A stretch of 64,000 nucleotides of DNA from Candidatus Binatia bacterium (GTDB lineage: Bacteria > Desulfobacterota > Binatia > UBA12015): NCBI GenBank assembly GCA_029248525.1, contig JAQWJE010000049.1, positions 485,836 through 549,835 on the forward strand, written 5' to 3'. The translations under genes were made by a program, and so were the position numbers. Positions 1 through 8,510 of the stretch are shown here, piece by piece; the first letter of the stretch is position 1; each line of letters starts with the position of its first letter. The notes under the pieces were generated by a model. That model ran no database searches. It was not told where the DNA came from and was given only the letters and a program-made list of their open reading frames with translations.

Positions 1-816
1 CGGTTGGTGCTCGCTTCGGGACACGGTGCGCATCTGGGGCCGGGTAGTGGCGTTCGGGATGCCGAGTGGTTGGTGGCTATCGGTGTTCGGTCGGCGCGGG
101 GGAGGCAGGGCGCAGAAGCTCGAATCGAAATTGCGAGCCGTGTCGAGCGCGAGTGGATCAAAGCCGACGAGGAAATCGTTCTCCATCGTCTGGACGCGCG
201 GACGCACAAGGTCCGCGCTGTCGCTCAAGGGCGGGTTGGGGCGCTTGTTCTGACGGAGAGGCCGACCGCAGTTGTGCCCGAGGAGGCGGCTCGCCTGCTG
301 TCGGAGGCCTGGGAAAAGAGAGTTCCCGGTTCAGCGGAGATTCATTTGCAGGCCCGTGCTCGTGTGGCGGGGGTGCTGATTCCTCTCGAGGCACTCGCCG
401 AACAGTTTTGGAATGCTGGGGAGATGCCCCCGGACGATTTCCTGCCTCTCCTGCCGCACCGCCTTCGCCAGCAACTCGAGCGGGGCGCGCCGGAGAGTCT
501 GGCGGTGCCTAGCGGTCGATCGATACGACTTGAGTACCGGAGCGATGGGGAGGTTGTTCTCGCCGTCAAGCTGCAGGAACTCTTCGGTCTGTCCGAGACG
601 CCGACAGTTGGGGCGGGGCAGCCGGTCACGCTCTCTTTGCTGGCGCCCAACCGACGACCCGTGCAGACGACCCAAGATCTACGGAATTTCTGGGAGCAGA
701 CTTACCCGGAAGTCCGTCGGGAAATGCGCGGCCGTTATCCACGGCATCCGTGGCCGGAGGATCCTCTCGCCGCTCCGGCGACTGCGCGTACCAAGCGCCG
801 GAGCGGAAAGAGATAA
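1..816 (+). CDS. hrpB: ATP-dependent helicase HrpB, C-terminal part (5' end outside window)
   Basis: The reading frame is open from the first base and ends at 816, so this is the last 271 codons of a longer gene. The segment 'RLVLASGHGAHLGP' at the start and the C-terminal block containing 'LLAPNRRPVQTTQDL', 'FWEQTYPEVRREM' and 'RYPRHPWPEDP' are hallmarks of the HrpB C-terminal domain, found after the DEAH helicase core in this bacterial RNA/DNA helicase family of about 800-850 residues. The helicase motifs themselves lie upstream of the window. The last residues are basic (TKRRSGKR). The gene is convergent with the SDR gene, with only 3 bp between the stop codons. The family's cellular role is poorly defined; the identification rests on the C-terminal signature. 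Confidence 0.9.
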   Translation, partial: RLVLASGHGAHLGPGSGVRDAEWLVAIGVRSARGRQGAEARIEIASRVEREWIKADEEIVLHRLDARTHKVRAVAQGRVGALVLTERPTAVVPEEAARLLSEAWEKRVPGSAEIHLQARARVAGVLIPLEALAEQFWNAGEMPPDDFLPLLPHRLRQQLERGAPESLAVPSGRSIRLEYRSDGEVVLAVKLQELFGLSETPTVGAGQPVTLSLLAPNRRPVQTTQDLRNFWEQTYPEVRREMRGRYPRHPWPEDPLAAPATARTKRRSGKR

Positions 817-819
817 GGT

Positions 820-1707
820 TCACCCGAAAATCTTGGCGACCACGTCACCGCCCGCGTTCATCGGGACAGCATCTTTAAGATCAGAAATCGCTTCAAAATT
901 TTCGGCGATATCATCTACGGTCGCACCCGCACCCAGCTTGGCGCCGGTCGCTTCCACGATCGCGACCTTCGCATAATAGCCTGCACCGGCTTGGATAATG
1001 GTTCCGGTGGGCGCATCTTCGCTCGCCAGATAGAGCACTGCAGGTGAGACCAGTTCGGGGGTGAGTGCATCGAAAGCCTCTTTCGGGAAGCCGATATTTT
1101 CGGTCATGCGAGTCCCGGCCGTCGGAGCGATGGTGTTGATATGGACGTTGGACTTCTGACCCTCGAGCTTCAGAACATTCATCAGGCCGACAACGCCCAT
1201 CTTGGCGGCGCCGTAATTCGACTGGCCGAAGTTGCCATAGAGGCCCGAGGAAGAGGTCGTGTTGACGATACGACCGTAACCTTGCCCAAGCATCTTTTCC
1301 CACGCGAAGTGCGTGCAGTAGACGGTTCCCATCAAATGGACATCCACGACCAGGTGGAAGTCGTCGAGCGTCATCTTCTTGAAGGTCCGGTCCCGCAGGA
1401 TGCCGGCGTTGTTGATCAAGATATCGATGCGTCCAAAAGCTGAAACGGCGTCGTCGATCAATTTTTCGGCACCGGCGCGGTCACTGACCGAACTGCCGTT
1501 GGCGACAGCCTGCCCTCCGGCCGCCTTGATCTCCGCGACCACTTTTTCGGCGGCCTCGCTGGAACCTCCAGAGCCATCCACCGCTCCGCCGAGGTCGTTG
1601 ACGACAACGAGGGCGCCGCGTTCGGCGAGTTGCAGTGCGTGCGAGCGACCGAGACCGCCTCCGGCACCTGTGACAATGGCTACTTTTCCGTCAAAGCGAA
1701 TGGGCAT
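820..1707 (-). CDS. Short-chain dehydrogenase/reductase, MFE-2-like (3R)-hydroxyacyl-CoA dehydrogenase type
   Basis: This is a 295-residue NAD(P)-dependent oxidoreductase. The N-terminal Rossmann motif TGAGGGLGR, the LINNAG motif, the catalytic YGAAK (YxxxK) and an upstream serine in NTTSSSG are all present. The segment VVNDLGGAVDGSGGSSEAAEKV matches the (3R)-hydroxyacyl-CoA dehydrogenase unit of peroxisomal multifunctional enzyme 2, which extends the usual 250-residue SDR and makes an acyl-CoA substrate likely. The start at 1707 (MPIRFDGK) is preceded by GGAG. The frame stays open upstream, but that stretch is antisense to the neighbouring hydratase and GST genes. The gene is divergent from an enoyl-CoA hydratase gene, which fits a shared beta-oxidation role. 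The substrate is inferred. Confidence 0.88.
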   Translation of the reverse strand: MPIRFDGKVAIVTGAGGGLGRSHALQLAERGALVVVNDLGGAVDGSGGSSEAAEKVVAEIKAAGGQAVANGSSVSDRAGAEKLIDDAVSAFGRIDILINNAGILRDRTFKKMTLDDFHLVVDVHLMGTVYCTHFAWEKMLGQGYGRIVNTTSSSGLYGNFGQSNYGAAKMGVVGLMNVLKLEGQKSNVHINTIAPTAGTRMTENIGFPKEAFDALTPELVSPAVLYLASEDAPTGTIIQAGAGYYAKVAIVEATGAKLGAGATVDDIAENFEAISDLKDAVPMNAGGDVVAKIFG

Positions 1708-1863
1708 GATTTCTCCTTTGGGGGCGTGGGTACCAAGATGGTTTGGCCAGCCGCCTGCTTGAGGAGGGTAAGCAACAGGCTCTGCCGGTGCCACTTTCTT
1801 GAATCGAGGGATCGTTCTCTCGCGCGGATCGGTGTTAAGCAAAGCGCGAGAAAGGTGAACTTC

Positions 1864-2637
1864 ATGAACGATAGAATTGATCTTGAAACCCAATACCTCC
1901 ACGCCCATCTGGACCGCGGCGTCCTCCACGTCAGGATTGACCGGTTGGCCAAGCGGAACTCGATGACCCAGGATATGTACCGCGGTCTGAAGAAAGCTTT
2001 GGTGATGACCGACGAGACCCCCGAAATTGATGCCATGTGCATCAAGGGTATGGACGGCTGGTTCTGCGTTGGGGGGGATATGTCCGGCGAGATGGAGAAC
2101 CGCGATGCCTTGATGTCCGAACCTGATCCGACGGACCATCATCCATTTCGCCACCTCGAACGATGCCGCAAGATTGTCGTCTGCTCGGTCGCGGGAAAAT
2201 GCCATGCGGGCGGCTTGAACCTGGTCCTCTTCAGCGACATCACGATTGCCGGCAAAAGTGCGACCTTTCGCGTCCCGGAATTGCTGCGCGGCATCCCGGA
2301 CCCGCATATGAGCGCGCGCCTGCCGTACTTTGTCGGACTGGCCAAGGCGAAATACATGATGTTGACCGCCGCTGAAATTTCGGCTGACGAAGCAGATGCC
2401 TGGGGGATCGTTGCGAAAACGGTCGAGGATGACGAATTGGAGGCCGAGACCGAGCGCGTTCTGGACATCGTTCGACAAACCGGTCCACGAGCTCGGATGC
2501 TGGCGAAGGACGATATCAATCGCCGCTTGCCAGCCTACGATGTTCGCTTGCTGCAAAGGGAGATCATGTCCCCCGAGATGACCGAAGGCATGATGGCGTT
2601 TCTGGAAAAACGTGCGCCCAAATGGCCCCCTGTCTGA
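1864..2637 (+). CDS. Enoyl-CoA hydratase/isomerase family protein
   Basis: This 257-residue crotonase-superfamily protein would hydrate or isomerise an acyl-CoA thioester in the cytosol. The crotonase fold is recognisable from FCVGGDMSG (first oxyanion-hole loop), KCHAGGLNLVL (second loop) and FRVPELLRGIPDP in the active-site region. The residues differ from textbook FadB-type hydratases, so the exact reaction is not assignable. The ATG at 1864 follows a purine-rich GAGAAAGGTG. The reading frame is open further upstream to about 1630, but that part runs antisense over the SDR start, so 1864 is preferred. It is divergent from the SDR gene (156 bp between starts) and convergent with the GST gene, 5 bp away. 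Confidence 0.85.
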   Translation: MNDRIDLETQYLHAHLDRGVLHVRIDRLAKRNSMTQDMYRGLKKALVMTDETPEIDAMCIKGMDGWFCVGGDMSGEMENRDALMSEPDPTDHHPFRHLERCRKIVVCSVAGKCHAGGLNLVLFSDITIAGKSATFRVPELLRGIPDPHMSARLPYFVGLAKAKYMMLTAAEISADEADAWGIVAKTVEDDELEAETERVLDIVRQTGPRARMLAKDDINRRLPAYDVRLLQREIMSPEMTEGMMAFLEKRAPKWPPV

Positions 2638-2642
2638 TGCTT

Positions 2643-3290
2643 TTATCCGATCGTGCCGCCGTCGGCCGCAGGCTCGAGGCTGGCGGCGGCACTCGGCCTC
2701 TCCGACATCCGTTTGAAGTGAGCGCCGATATTCTTCAGCTCGGGATCGAGCGGCTGTCCGACGAGGACTCCGAAATCGAGGAAGGAAAAAAGCAGAAGGT
2801 CGGCCATGGTCAGCCGATCCCCGCAGACGTATTCCAGCCCGGCCATCCATTGATCGAGCTTGGCTAGGTTGTCGTGCTTGAGGGCCTTGAGTCCCTCGGC
2901 GGCCTCGGGGATCGTGCGCATGCGCTCCTGAAAGAGTCCCAATCCTTCCGCGTAGCGAAAGCCGTTGGCCAATGGCTCGCAGATGTTGAGATCGATCCGA
3001 CGGGTCCACATTCGAGTTTCGGCGCGTTCAGCGGCGTTGTTCCCGATGAGTGCCGGCGTTGGTTGCATCTCTTCGAGGTACTCCGCAATCGCCGTGATCT
3101 CCGATACCATCGCGCCCGTATCCGTTTCGAGGCAGGGGAGCTGGCCTGCCGGATTGCGGGCGAGGTGGCTGTCCTTGCGGTTCTCGCCAGCCATCAAATC
3201 GACAGTCTCAGCCGGAATGGAGAGTCCTTTCTCGATCACAAACATACGCACGAAGCGCGGGTTGGGTCCCATGCTGTCAAAAATCTTCAT
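2643..3290 (-). CDS. Glutathione S-transferase family protein
   Basis: This is a 215-residue two-domain GST. The N-terminal thioredoxin-like domain carries RNPAGQLPCLETDTG, with the conserved cis-proline, and VSEITAIAEYLEE, which binds the gamma-glutamyl part of glutathione. The C-terminal all-helical domain carries CGDRLTMADLLLFSFLDF, the usual GST N-capping motif region. Length is typical of the family. The start at 3290 (MKIFDSMGPNP) places the first beta-strand correctly; twelve further open upstream codons are not needed. It probably conjugates or reduces an electrophilic compound, and its substrate cannot be read from the sequence. It is divergent from the SnoaL-like gene. Confidence 0.88.
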   Translation of the reverse strand: MKIFDSMGPNPRFVRMFVIEKGLSIPAETVDLMAGENRKDSHLARNPAGQLPCLETDTGAMVSEITAIAEYLEEMQPTPALIGNNAAERAETRMWTRRIDLNICEPLANGFRYAEGLGLFQERMRTIPEAAEGLKALKHDNLAKLDQWMAGLEYVCGDRLTMADLLLFSFLDFGVLVGQPLDPELKNIGAHFKRMSERPSAAASLEPAADGGTIG

Positions 3291-3419
3291 TGGTTTTCCG
3301 ATCCTTTGTTGGGGAAACGCACACATTGATTTCTAACCCTTCGCGAAATTCCTCGTCAATGGTTGGCGCGAGGAATCGACTCGGACGACACCGCGGCGTA
3401 TTTATGGGAAGGGTTCGGG

Positions 3420-3920
3420 ATGGAACTCGAAGAGATGATCACCCGCCAGCGAATTCTGGATGCATTGGCCTCTTACTGCCGTGCGCTGGACCGGATGGAC
3501 GAGGAGATTTTTGACGGACTTTGGCATGCGGAGGCAGTGATCGATTATGCAGGCCTCTATCGGGGCGATGCCGTCGGACTGCGGAAATACCTCTGGGAGA
3601 CCCATGCCTTGATGGCAATCCATTCCCATCAGATTGCCAATGTGCAGATCGAGTGCGATGGCGAGCACGTAGCGAGCGAAGCCTATGTGACGGTCAATCT
3701 CTGGACTCTTCCGGACGAGCTGGGTGCTCAAGTCGAAGTGGTCTCGAGAGGCCGATACCTCGATCGTTGGGTCCGAGAGGGTAGCTCGTTGAGAATTAGG
3801 GAACGGGTCCATATCGCCGATATGCAGAGCTTTCGCACCCTCGATTCAGGACGAACGGATTCGGGAGTTGCGCGGGATCGTTCGGATCGGTCCTATCAAT
3901 TTCTCCCGCCAGGGGCTTGA
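3420..3920 (+). CDS. SnoaL-like / NTF2-fold protein
   Basis: This is a 166-residue protein of the NTF2-like superfamily. Its opening ITRQRILDALASYCRALDRMDEE, followed about 15 residues later by W..EAVIDY.G.Y.G, is the pattern seen in SnoaL-like polyketide cyclase, dehydratase and ring-hydroxylating dioxygenase small-subunit-like proteins. Members are cytosolic and bind small hydrophobic or aromatic molecules in a cone-shaped pocket. The ATG at 3420 follows GAAGGG. The location among acyl-CoA catabolic genes suggests a lipid or steroid-related substrate, but no catalytic assignment is possible. The last 25 residues are rich in Arg, Ser and Asp and probably unstructured. Confidence 0.75.
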   Translation: MELEEMITRQRILDALASYCRALDRMDEEIFDGLWHAEAVIDYAGLYRGDAVGLRKYLWETHALMAIHSHQIANVQIECDGEHVASEAYVTVNLWTLPDELGAQVEVVSRGRYLDRWVREGSSLRIRERVHIADMQSFRTLDSGRTDSGVARDRSDRSYQFLPPGA

Positions 3921-3945
3921 GGTCGGAAGGCATTCGCTCTCGAGG

Positions 3946-4749
3946 TCAGTCCTTGTAGTCGGGTTTGCGACCTTCCCGGCGTGCCCGAATCGCTTCCGCG
4001 AGATTCTCGGTGGTCAACCTGACGAGCAACTGGTTCCGGTTCTCGCAGTCGATCGCATTGGTCAGACTGCCCGCTTCCAGATTGGACCAGAGAATTTTCT
4101 TGGTCATGGCCACTCCGTGGGCACTCCACCCGGTAATCTGCTCGGCCAGAGCCAGAGCCGCCGGCAAAAGTTCTTCGTCGGGCACGACGCGCGAAACCAG
4201 GCCGGATTCGAGCGCTTCGGCCGACTCGATGACGCGTCCACTGAGGATCATTTCGAAAGCACGCGAGGCGCCAATCAAACGCGGCAGTAGGTAGCTGACC
4301 CCGAGTTCGGTCCCCGCCAATCCGTTGGTGACACCAGCCGAGCGGAAGCGGGCCGAGGAGGAAGCGATTCGGATATCGGCCCCCAGTGGAAGGCACATAC
4401 CGCCGCCGTAGGCCGGGCCGTTGATCGCCGCAATGACGGGTTGGGGCATGGCTCGCATCGTAGGCACCAAATCCGACATATATTCCATGGCGCGGATGGC
4501 AATGCGTGACATGGTCAATCCCTCGGCGTTGGGCGGTACGCCATGGTCCTCGAGGTCCAATCCGGCACAAAACCCTTTTCCGGCACCAGTGAGGATCACG
4601 CAGTGAGTATCATTGTCGGCGGCCACCGAGGCGAAGGCTTCGTAGAGCGGCCCGACGGTATCAAATGACATCGCATTCATGCGTTCGGGTCGATTGAGAG
4701 TGATCAGAGAGACGTGGTCGATCGGTTTTTCAATTGTCACGTATGCCAT
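3946..4749 (-). CDS. Enoyl-CoA hydratase/isomerase family protein
   Basis: This 267-residue crotonase is closer to canonical hydratases than the one at 1864. It has VSLITLNRPERMNAM at the N-terminus, the oxyanion loop GFCAGLDLED, and the second loop NGPAYGGGMCLPLGADI. FRSAGVTNGLAGTELGVSY lies in the catalytic region. The 'AGLDLEDH' style and the C-terminal arrangement resemble mycobacterial EchA-type paralogs that act in lipid or sterol side-chain oxidation; this similarity is from memory. It is divergent from the alpha/beta hydrolase gene with 77 bp between the starts, so the two may share a regulatory region. Confidence 0.87.
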   Translation of the reverse strand: MAYVTIEKPIDHVSLITLNRPERMNAMSFDTVGPLYEAFASVAADNDTHCVILTGAGKGFCAGLDLEDHGVPPNAEGLTMSRIAIRAMEYMSDLVPTMRAMPQPVIAAINGPAYGGGMCLPLGADIRIASSSARFRSAGVTNGLAGTELGVSYLLPRLIGASRAFEMILSGRVIESAEALESGLVSRVVPDEELLPAALALAEQITGWSAHGVAMTKKILWSNLEAGSLTNAIDCENRNQLLVRLTTENLAEAIRARREGRKPDYKD

Positions 4750-4826
4750 GGGGCCAACCTATCGCAGGAAGTCTTTGCCGCACCAAGAGGTTGACGTCCT
4801 TCTTTGCTCAGGGGACACCTTGATCC

Positions 4827-5630
4827 ATGGATGACACCACCCGCATTGGTGAAGTGAATATCGCCTGGGAAGAACATGGCCGGGGACCGGACACTCTGGT
4901 TTTGGTCCATGGCTTCACGGGTGCCCGGATTGATTTCGAGGATCATCTGGTCGGGCTTTCCGAGTCTCGCCGTGTGATCGCAGCCGATCACCGCGGGCAT
5001 GGCGACTCGACGAACTTCGGGACCACCGAGGCCTACTCTCTGGAGATTCTGGCCAATGATCTGTTGGCATTTCTCGAGGAGGTGGCCGAGGGCCCGGTGG
5101 ATCTTCTCGGACATTCGATGGGTGGCATGGTGGCTCTTCGCTGCGCTCTGCTTCGTCCCGCGATGTTTCGCTCGCTGGTGTTGATGGATACGGCCGCCGA
5201 GAGTCTGGGAGGTGACGGGCTCCCATCGGGCCTGGATCGATTGGTCCGGTCGCAAGGGCTTCTCGCGATGAACCGTAAAATGCCCCCCTTGCCGGAATCA
5301 CGTCGGATGCGCGAGATATTTGGAGACGCGTGGTTCGAGGCGAATCAGGAGTCGCGCCTGAGCCGGATGGATCCGGAAGCCTTTATTGCTCTCTTTCCCG
5401 AGGTTTTTGGAGGTCCTTCTCTTTTGGACCGACTCGGCGAAATCCGGATTCCGACCACCGTGATGGTTGGTGCTGAAGATACGGCCTTCGTTCCGGCGGC
5501 AGTGCACCTCGCCGAAGGGATCGCCGGGGCGCGCCTCGAGCGGATCGAGGGCGCATGGCATAGCCCCCAGAGAACCCACCCCGAGATCTGGAGATCGCTC
5601 GTGGAAAGGCACCTTCGGGAGCGCGCCTGA
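4827..5630 (+). CDS. Alpha/beta fold hydrolase
   Basis: This is a 267-residue alpha/beta hydrolase. The oxyanion region LVHGFTGA, the strand-turn AADHRGHGDS and the nucleophile elbow GHSMGG (Ser97) are clear. Asp218 in GAEDTAF and His245 in GAWHSPQ complete the catalytic triad. It is likely a cytosolic esterase, lactonase or C-C hydrolase; the substrate is not evident. Its neighbourhood of acyl-CoA genes would suit a thioesterase or ring-cleavage hydrolase role, which is inference. A compact hairpin with a T run lies directly after the stop codon, so the transcript probably ends here. Confidence 0.88.
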   Translation: MDDTTRIGEVNIAWEEHGRGPDTLVLVHGFTGARIDFEDHLVGLSESRRVIAADHRGHGDSTNFGTTEAYSLEILANDLLAFLEEVAEGPVDLLGHSMGGMVALRCALLRPAMFRSLVLMDTAAESLGGDGLPSGLDRLVRSQGLLAMNRKMPPLPESRRMREIFGDAWFEANQESRLSRMDPEAFIALFPEVFGGPSLLDRLGEIRIPTTVMVGAEDTAFVPAAVHLAEGIAGARLERIEGAWHSPQRTHPEIWRSLVERHLRERA

Positions 5631-5633
5631 TAG

Positions 5634-5656
5634 GGAAAACGCTATGTTTTCCTTTT
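5634..5656 (+). terminator. Rho-independent terminator after the alpha/beta hydrolase
   Basis: GGAAAAC (5634-5640) and GTTTTCC (5646-5652) form a perfect 7-bp stem around a 5-base loop, followed by TTTTCC. The stem begins 4 bases after the hydrolase stop codon. The stem is AT-rich for this genome, so efficiency may be moderate. Confidence 0.6.
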
Positions 5657-5765
5657 CCGGCGGCCGTGAATTCCCCAATTTCTCTGTTGCGTAATTAGCG
5701 GAGGATCTGCTTTTTTATATAGATACCGGCGTGATTTTTGCGCCCGCAGCTCTCAGGAAAACCCC

Positions 5766-8273
5766 ATGAAAACGATCTTTTGCAAGCGCGTCCGGATGAC
5801 TTTGTGTTTCGCCCTCCTCGCGGTCGGCCTCTCGCCGGCCCTTGCTGCCGCCACATGCGGTGACGGGATCGTCACCGTCGGCGAGACTTGCGATGATGGG
5901 GATCTATTTTCCGGGGACGGCTGTGACAGTGCCTGCCAGGTCGAAGCACAGAGGGTTTGTTTCGGTGAGCCCAGCACCTGTCCGGTGACCCAGAACGATC
6001 GGATTTCGCTTGGTGGGAATCACGGCTGCTTGCTGGATGGAGACTCCGATATTCAGTGCTGGGGGAACAATACGCACGACCAGCTGCTGGCCCCGCAGGG
6101 GAGTAATTTCAAGAAAGTCGTATCTGGTTATCGACACTCGTGTGCGCAGCGGTTGGACAACTCACTTTCTTGCTGGGGCAACGACGGGAGCGGCCGCGCA
6201 ACCCCACCTCTGGGAGCTTTCGCCGATATTCAGGTTGGCTCCGAGCATTCCTGTGCGCTCGAGCGTCCCGAGGATGGCGGGGAGATTGTGTGTTGGGGGA
6301 GCAATACCAGCGGCAAGGCGACACCACCGGCCGGTTCATTTATCAGTATGGGGATTGGCCACTCGCACGGCTGTGCGATTCGCGCTGATCAGACAATCGA
6401 GTGCTGGGGTTCTGCTCTTTACGGCAGGACGGATGCCCCGACCGAGGGCAGCTTTGTGCAGGTCGCTGCCGGAGGCCGCAGCAGCTGCGCTCTTTTGGAG
6501 AACGATGACGCCATTTGCTGGGGGGCCGATGGCGATGGCCAGCTACAAGTCCCGTCGGGCGAGAAATTTTCCTCGATTACAGTGGGCGACAAGCATACCT
6601 GCGGTCTGACTCTGGACGGCCGCATTCGTTGCTTCGGGTCGGCGAGCTATCAACAGAATGAAGATCCGGAAGGCTTGTTCGTTGCTTTGGCCGCGGGTTG
6701 GCAGACCAACTGTGGCTTTCGCGAGAGTGGAATCGCATATTGTTGGGGTCGCAATAATAATAATGTTGGGGAGCCACCCAGCGGCGTGATGTTGCCCGAA
6801 GTCTGTGGCGACAACCTTCTCGTCGGAGAGGAGCAATGCGACGATGGGAATCTGGTCCCCGGAGACGGCTGTCGAGCCGATTGCACCGAGGAGCGCTGCG
6901 GCGACGGGATTCTCGATGAATTCGAAGCCTGCGAAAGTGGGCCCGACGGTTTTGAGGTTTGCTGCAATGAGGATTGCAGCTTTCGTGGTTCGGGCGTCGC
7001 TTGTCGAATATCGGAGGGCATTTGTGATCCGGCGGAATACTGTTCGGGGACCGCCGAGAGCTGTCCTGCGGATGCAAAGAGCGAGTCGAGTTGCCGATCG
7101 GCTGTGGGCAGTTGCGATGTCGAGGAATTTTGTGATGGGTCTTCAAACGATTGCCCGGTCGATGCCCTCGAGTTGCCAGGCAGCCTTTGCCGGGGGTTGC
7201 AGGGGAATTGCGATTTGGCCGAAGTCTGTTCGGGCGATAGCGGTCTTTGTCCTGCCGATATGAAGCGAACGGATACGTGCCGGATCGCGGGCGGGATTTG
7301 CGACGTGGCGGAGGTCTGCGATGGCGTGGGTAACCAATGTCCGAGCGATCAAAAATATGGAAGCGAGACAAGCTGTCGTTCCAGTGCCTATGATTGTGAT
7401 GCCGAAGAATTCTGTGACGGTCTGAACCATGCATGCCCCGCGGATCTGGAAGCTGCCGCAGGTGATCCGTGTCCGGACGATGGTATTTTCTGCACCGAAG
7501 ATCGCTGCGACGGTTCCGGTTCCTGCACTCACTTGCCGGGCCGCGCCGGTGTCGAATGTCGTGCCTCGTCGGGTGCCTGCGATGTCGCCGAGGTTTGCGA
7601 CGGCGCGAACGCATCGTGTCCGGATGACTCGGGTCTCCCCGACGCAGATGAAGATGGTACTTGTGACGCTCAGGATCTTTGCCCGGACATTTTCGATCCG
7701 GACCAGACCGACAGCGACGGTGACGGTGATGGTGATTTCTGCGATATCTGCACCGCGTCCGGCGAGCCGATCTCTCCTCAGGTCAAAATCTCGAAGCTGA
7801 CAACCGGCGACGGCGACGACAAGTTCCTCCTCAAAGGGTTCATGGTCTTCGATGCCCCGCCTGTTTTTGATCCGCGTGACAATGGCGTCAGACTCCTTGT
7901 CGAGGATGCCAATGGGGCATCGGTGGTCGATGCCACGATCCCGGGCGGCGCCTTCAGTCCTGTTACGCGAAGCGGTTGGATTCCCTTGAAAAACGGCGGC
8001 TATCGTTTTCGTTCCAGAGAGCTGATTGCCGGAGCAGTTCAGAAAGTGATTCTGAAGCGTACAGGGCGAGATCCGAACGCAATCGCTTTCAAGGTCACGG
8101 GTGCAAAGGGAAGCTTTGCCTTCCCCGAAATGCAGCTGCCGCTCATGGCGACGCTCACTCTTGACCCCGACCCCGAGATGGCCGCTGTTTGCGCGGAGAT
8201 GGCTTTTTCGGCCGCAAAGCCCGGTCCTTATTGCTCGCTGCGGAACGGGAATTCAGTCGTCCTCTGCCGCTAG
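5766..8273 (+). CDS. Secreted RCC1-repeat and cysteine-rich (DUF4215) protein
   Basis: This is an 835-residue exported protein. Residues 1 to about 28 are a signal peptide ending SPALAAA. A DUF4215 unit follows (CGDGIVTVGETCDDGD...GDGC). About seven RCC1-type repeats (residues 75-340) come next, each with a core like G..HSC......I.CWG.N..G, and presumably form a beta-propeller. A second DUF4215 unit (CGDNLLVGEEQCDDGN) and a long disintegrin-like series of C-D-A/V-E-E/V-C-D/S-G repeats follow to about residue 620. Then come acidic DxDxDG thrombospondin-type-3-like calcium repeats and an unnamed C-terminal domain with KFLLKG. It probably acts outside the cell or at the surface, in binding rather than catalysis. 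No enzymatic motif is visible. Confidence 0.82.
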   Translation: MKTIFCKRVRMTLCFALLAVGLSPALAAATCGDGIVTVGETCDDGDLFSGDGCDSACQVEAQRVCFGEPSTCPVTQNDRISLGGNHGCLLDGDSDIQCWGNNTHDQLLAPQGSNFKKVVSGYRHSCAQRLDNSLSCWGNDGSGRATPPLGAFADIQVGSEHSCALERPEDGGEIVCWGSNTSGKATPPAGSFISMGIGHSHGCAIRADQTIECWGSALYGRTDAPTEGSFVQVAAGGRSSCALLENDDAICWGADGDGQLQVPSGEKFSSITVGDKHTCGLTLDGRIRCFGSASYQQNEDPEGLFVALAAGWQTNCGFRESGIAYCWGRNNNNVGEPPSGVMLPEVCGDNLLVGEEQCDDGNLVPGDGCRADCTEERCGDGILDEFEACESGPDGFEVCCNEDCSFRGSGVACRISEGICDPAEYCSGTAESCPADAKSESSCRSAVGSCDVEEFCDGSSNDCPVDALELPGSLCRGLQGNCDLAEVCSGDSGLCPADMKRTDTCRIAGGICDVAEVCDGVGNQCPSDQKYGSETSCRSSAYDCDAEEFCDGLNHACPADLEAAAGDPCPDDGIFCTEDRCDGSGSCTHLPGRAGVECRASSGACDVAEVCDGANASCPDDSGLPDADEDGTCDAQDLCPDIFDPDQTDSDGDGDGDFCDICTASGEPISPQVKISKLTTGDGDDKFLLKGFMVFDAPPVFDPRDNGVRLLVEDANGASVVDATIPGGAFSPVTRSGWIPLKNGGYRFRSRELIAGAVQKVILKRTGRDPNAIAFKVTGAKGSFAFPEMQLPLMATLTLDPDPEMAAVCAEMAFSAAKPGPYCSLRNGNSVVLCR

Positions 8274-8315
8274 ATTCTCATCAAAGGTATTCCCTGGCCC
8301 CGGATTCCGGTCGCT

Positions 8316-8340
8316 TTTCCGGGCTGCGGCCGCCCGGAAA
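8316..8340. repeat. Perfect 9-bp inverted repeat downstream of the RCC1 protein gene
   Basis: TTTCCGGGC (8316-8324) and GCCCGGAAA (8332-8340) form a perfect 9-bp stem with a 7-base loop. It lies 43 bases after the stop of the secreted protein gene. No T run follows on either strand, so it is not a classical intrinsic terminator. It could stabilise the mRNA 3' end or act in Rho-dependent termination. Confidence 0.55.
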
Positions 8341-8394
8341 CCGCGTCGCACGCCATTCGGGAGCCTTTGTTGAGCGGATAACGGCTGAACAGTC

Positions 8395-8433
8395 AGAAAT
8401 CTCCTCTCAGACAACGTGCGCTCCGAGATTTCT
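8395..8433. promoter_or_regulatory. Inverted repeat upstream of the acyl-CoA dehydrogenase pair, possible operator
   Basis: AGAAATCTC (8395-8403) and GAGATTTCT (8425-8433) are perfect 9-bp inverted half-sites with 21 bases between. They lie 78 bp before the first acyl-CoA dehydrogenase start, in the only intergenic space that can hold its promoter. Half-sites in this position suit a dimeric regulator of the TetR or GntR type, but no regulator gene sits next to it. The regulatory role is inference. Confidence 0.4.
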
Positions 8434-8510
8434 CAGATAAACTCCTTTCGGTAATCCAACTTGCGTACTTGCGGTCTCCGGACAGCGGTCGCTGTCGAGG
8501 GAGAGAAGAA

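Noticed and set aside
1708..3009. Minus-strand frame open for 434 codons upstream of the SDR start, making a 729-codon frame
   Set aside because: The upstream part is low-complexity Arg/Gly/His-rich translation antisense to the hydratase and GST genes. The SDR fold begins at 1707 with a ribosome site.
5900..7650. Cysteine-rich repeat DNA as a possible CRISPR or tandem-repeat array
   Set aside because: The repeats are protein-level only; spacing and nucleotide sequence vary and the frame is open throughout.
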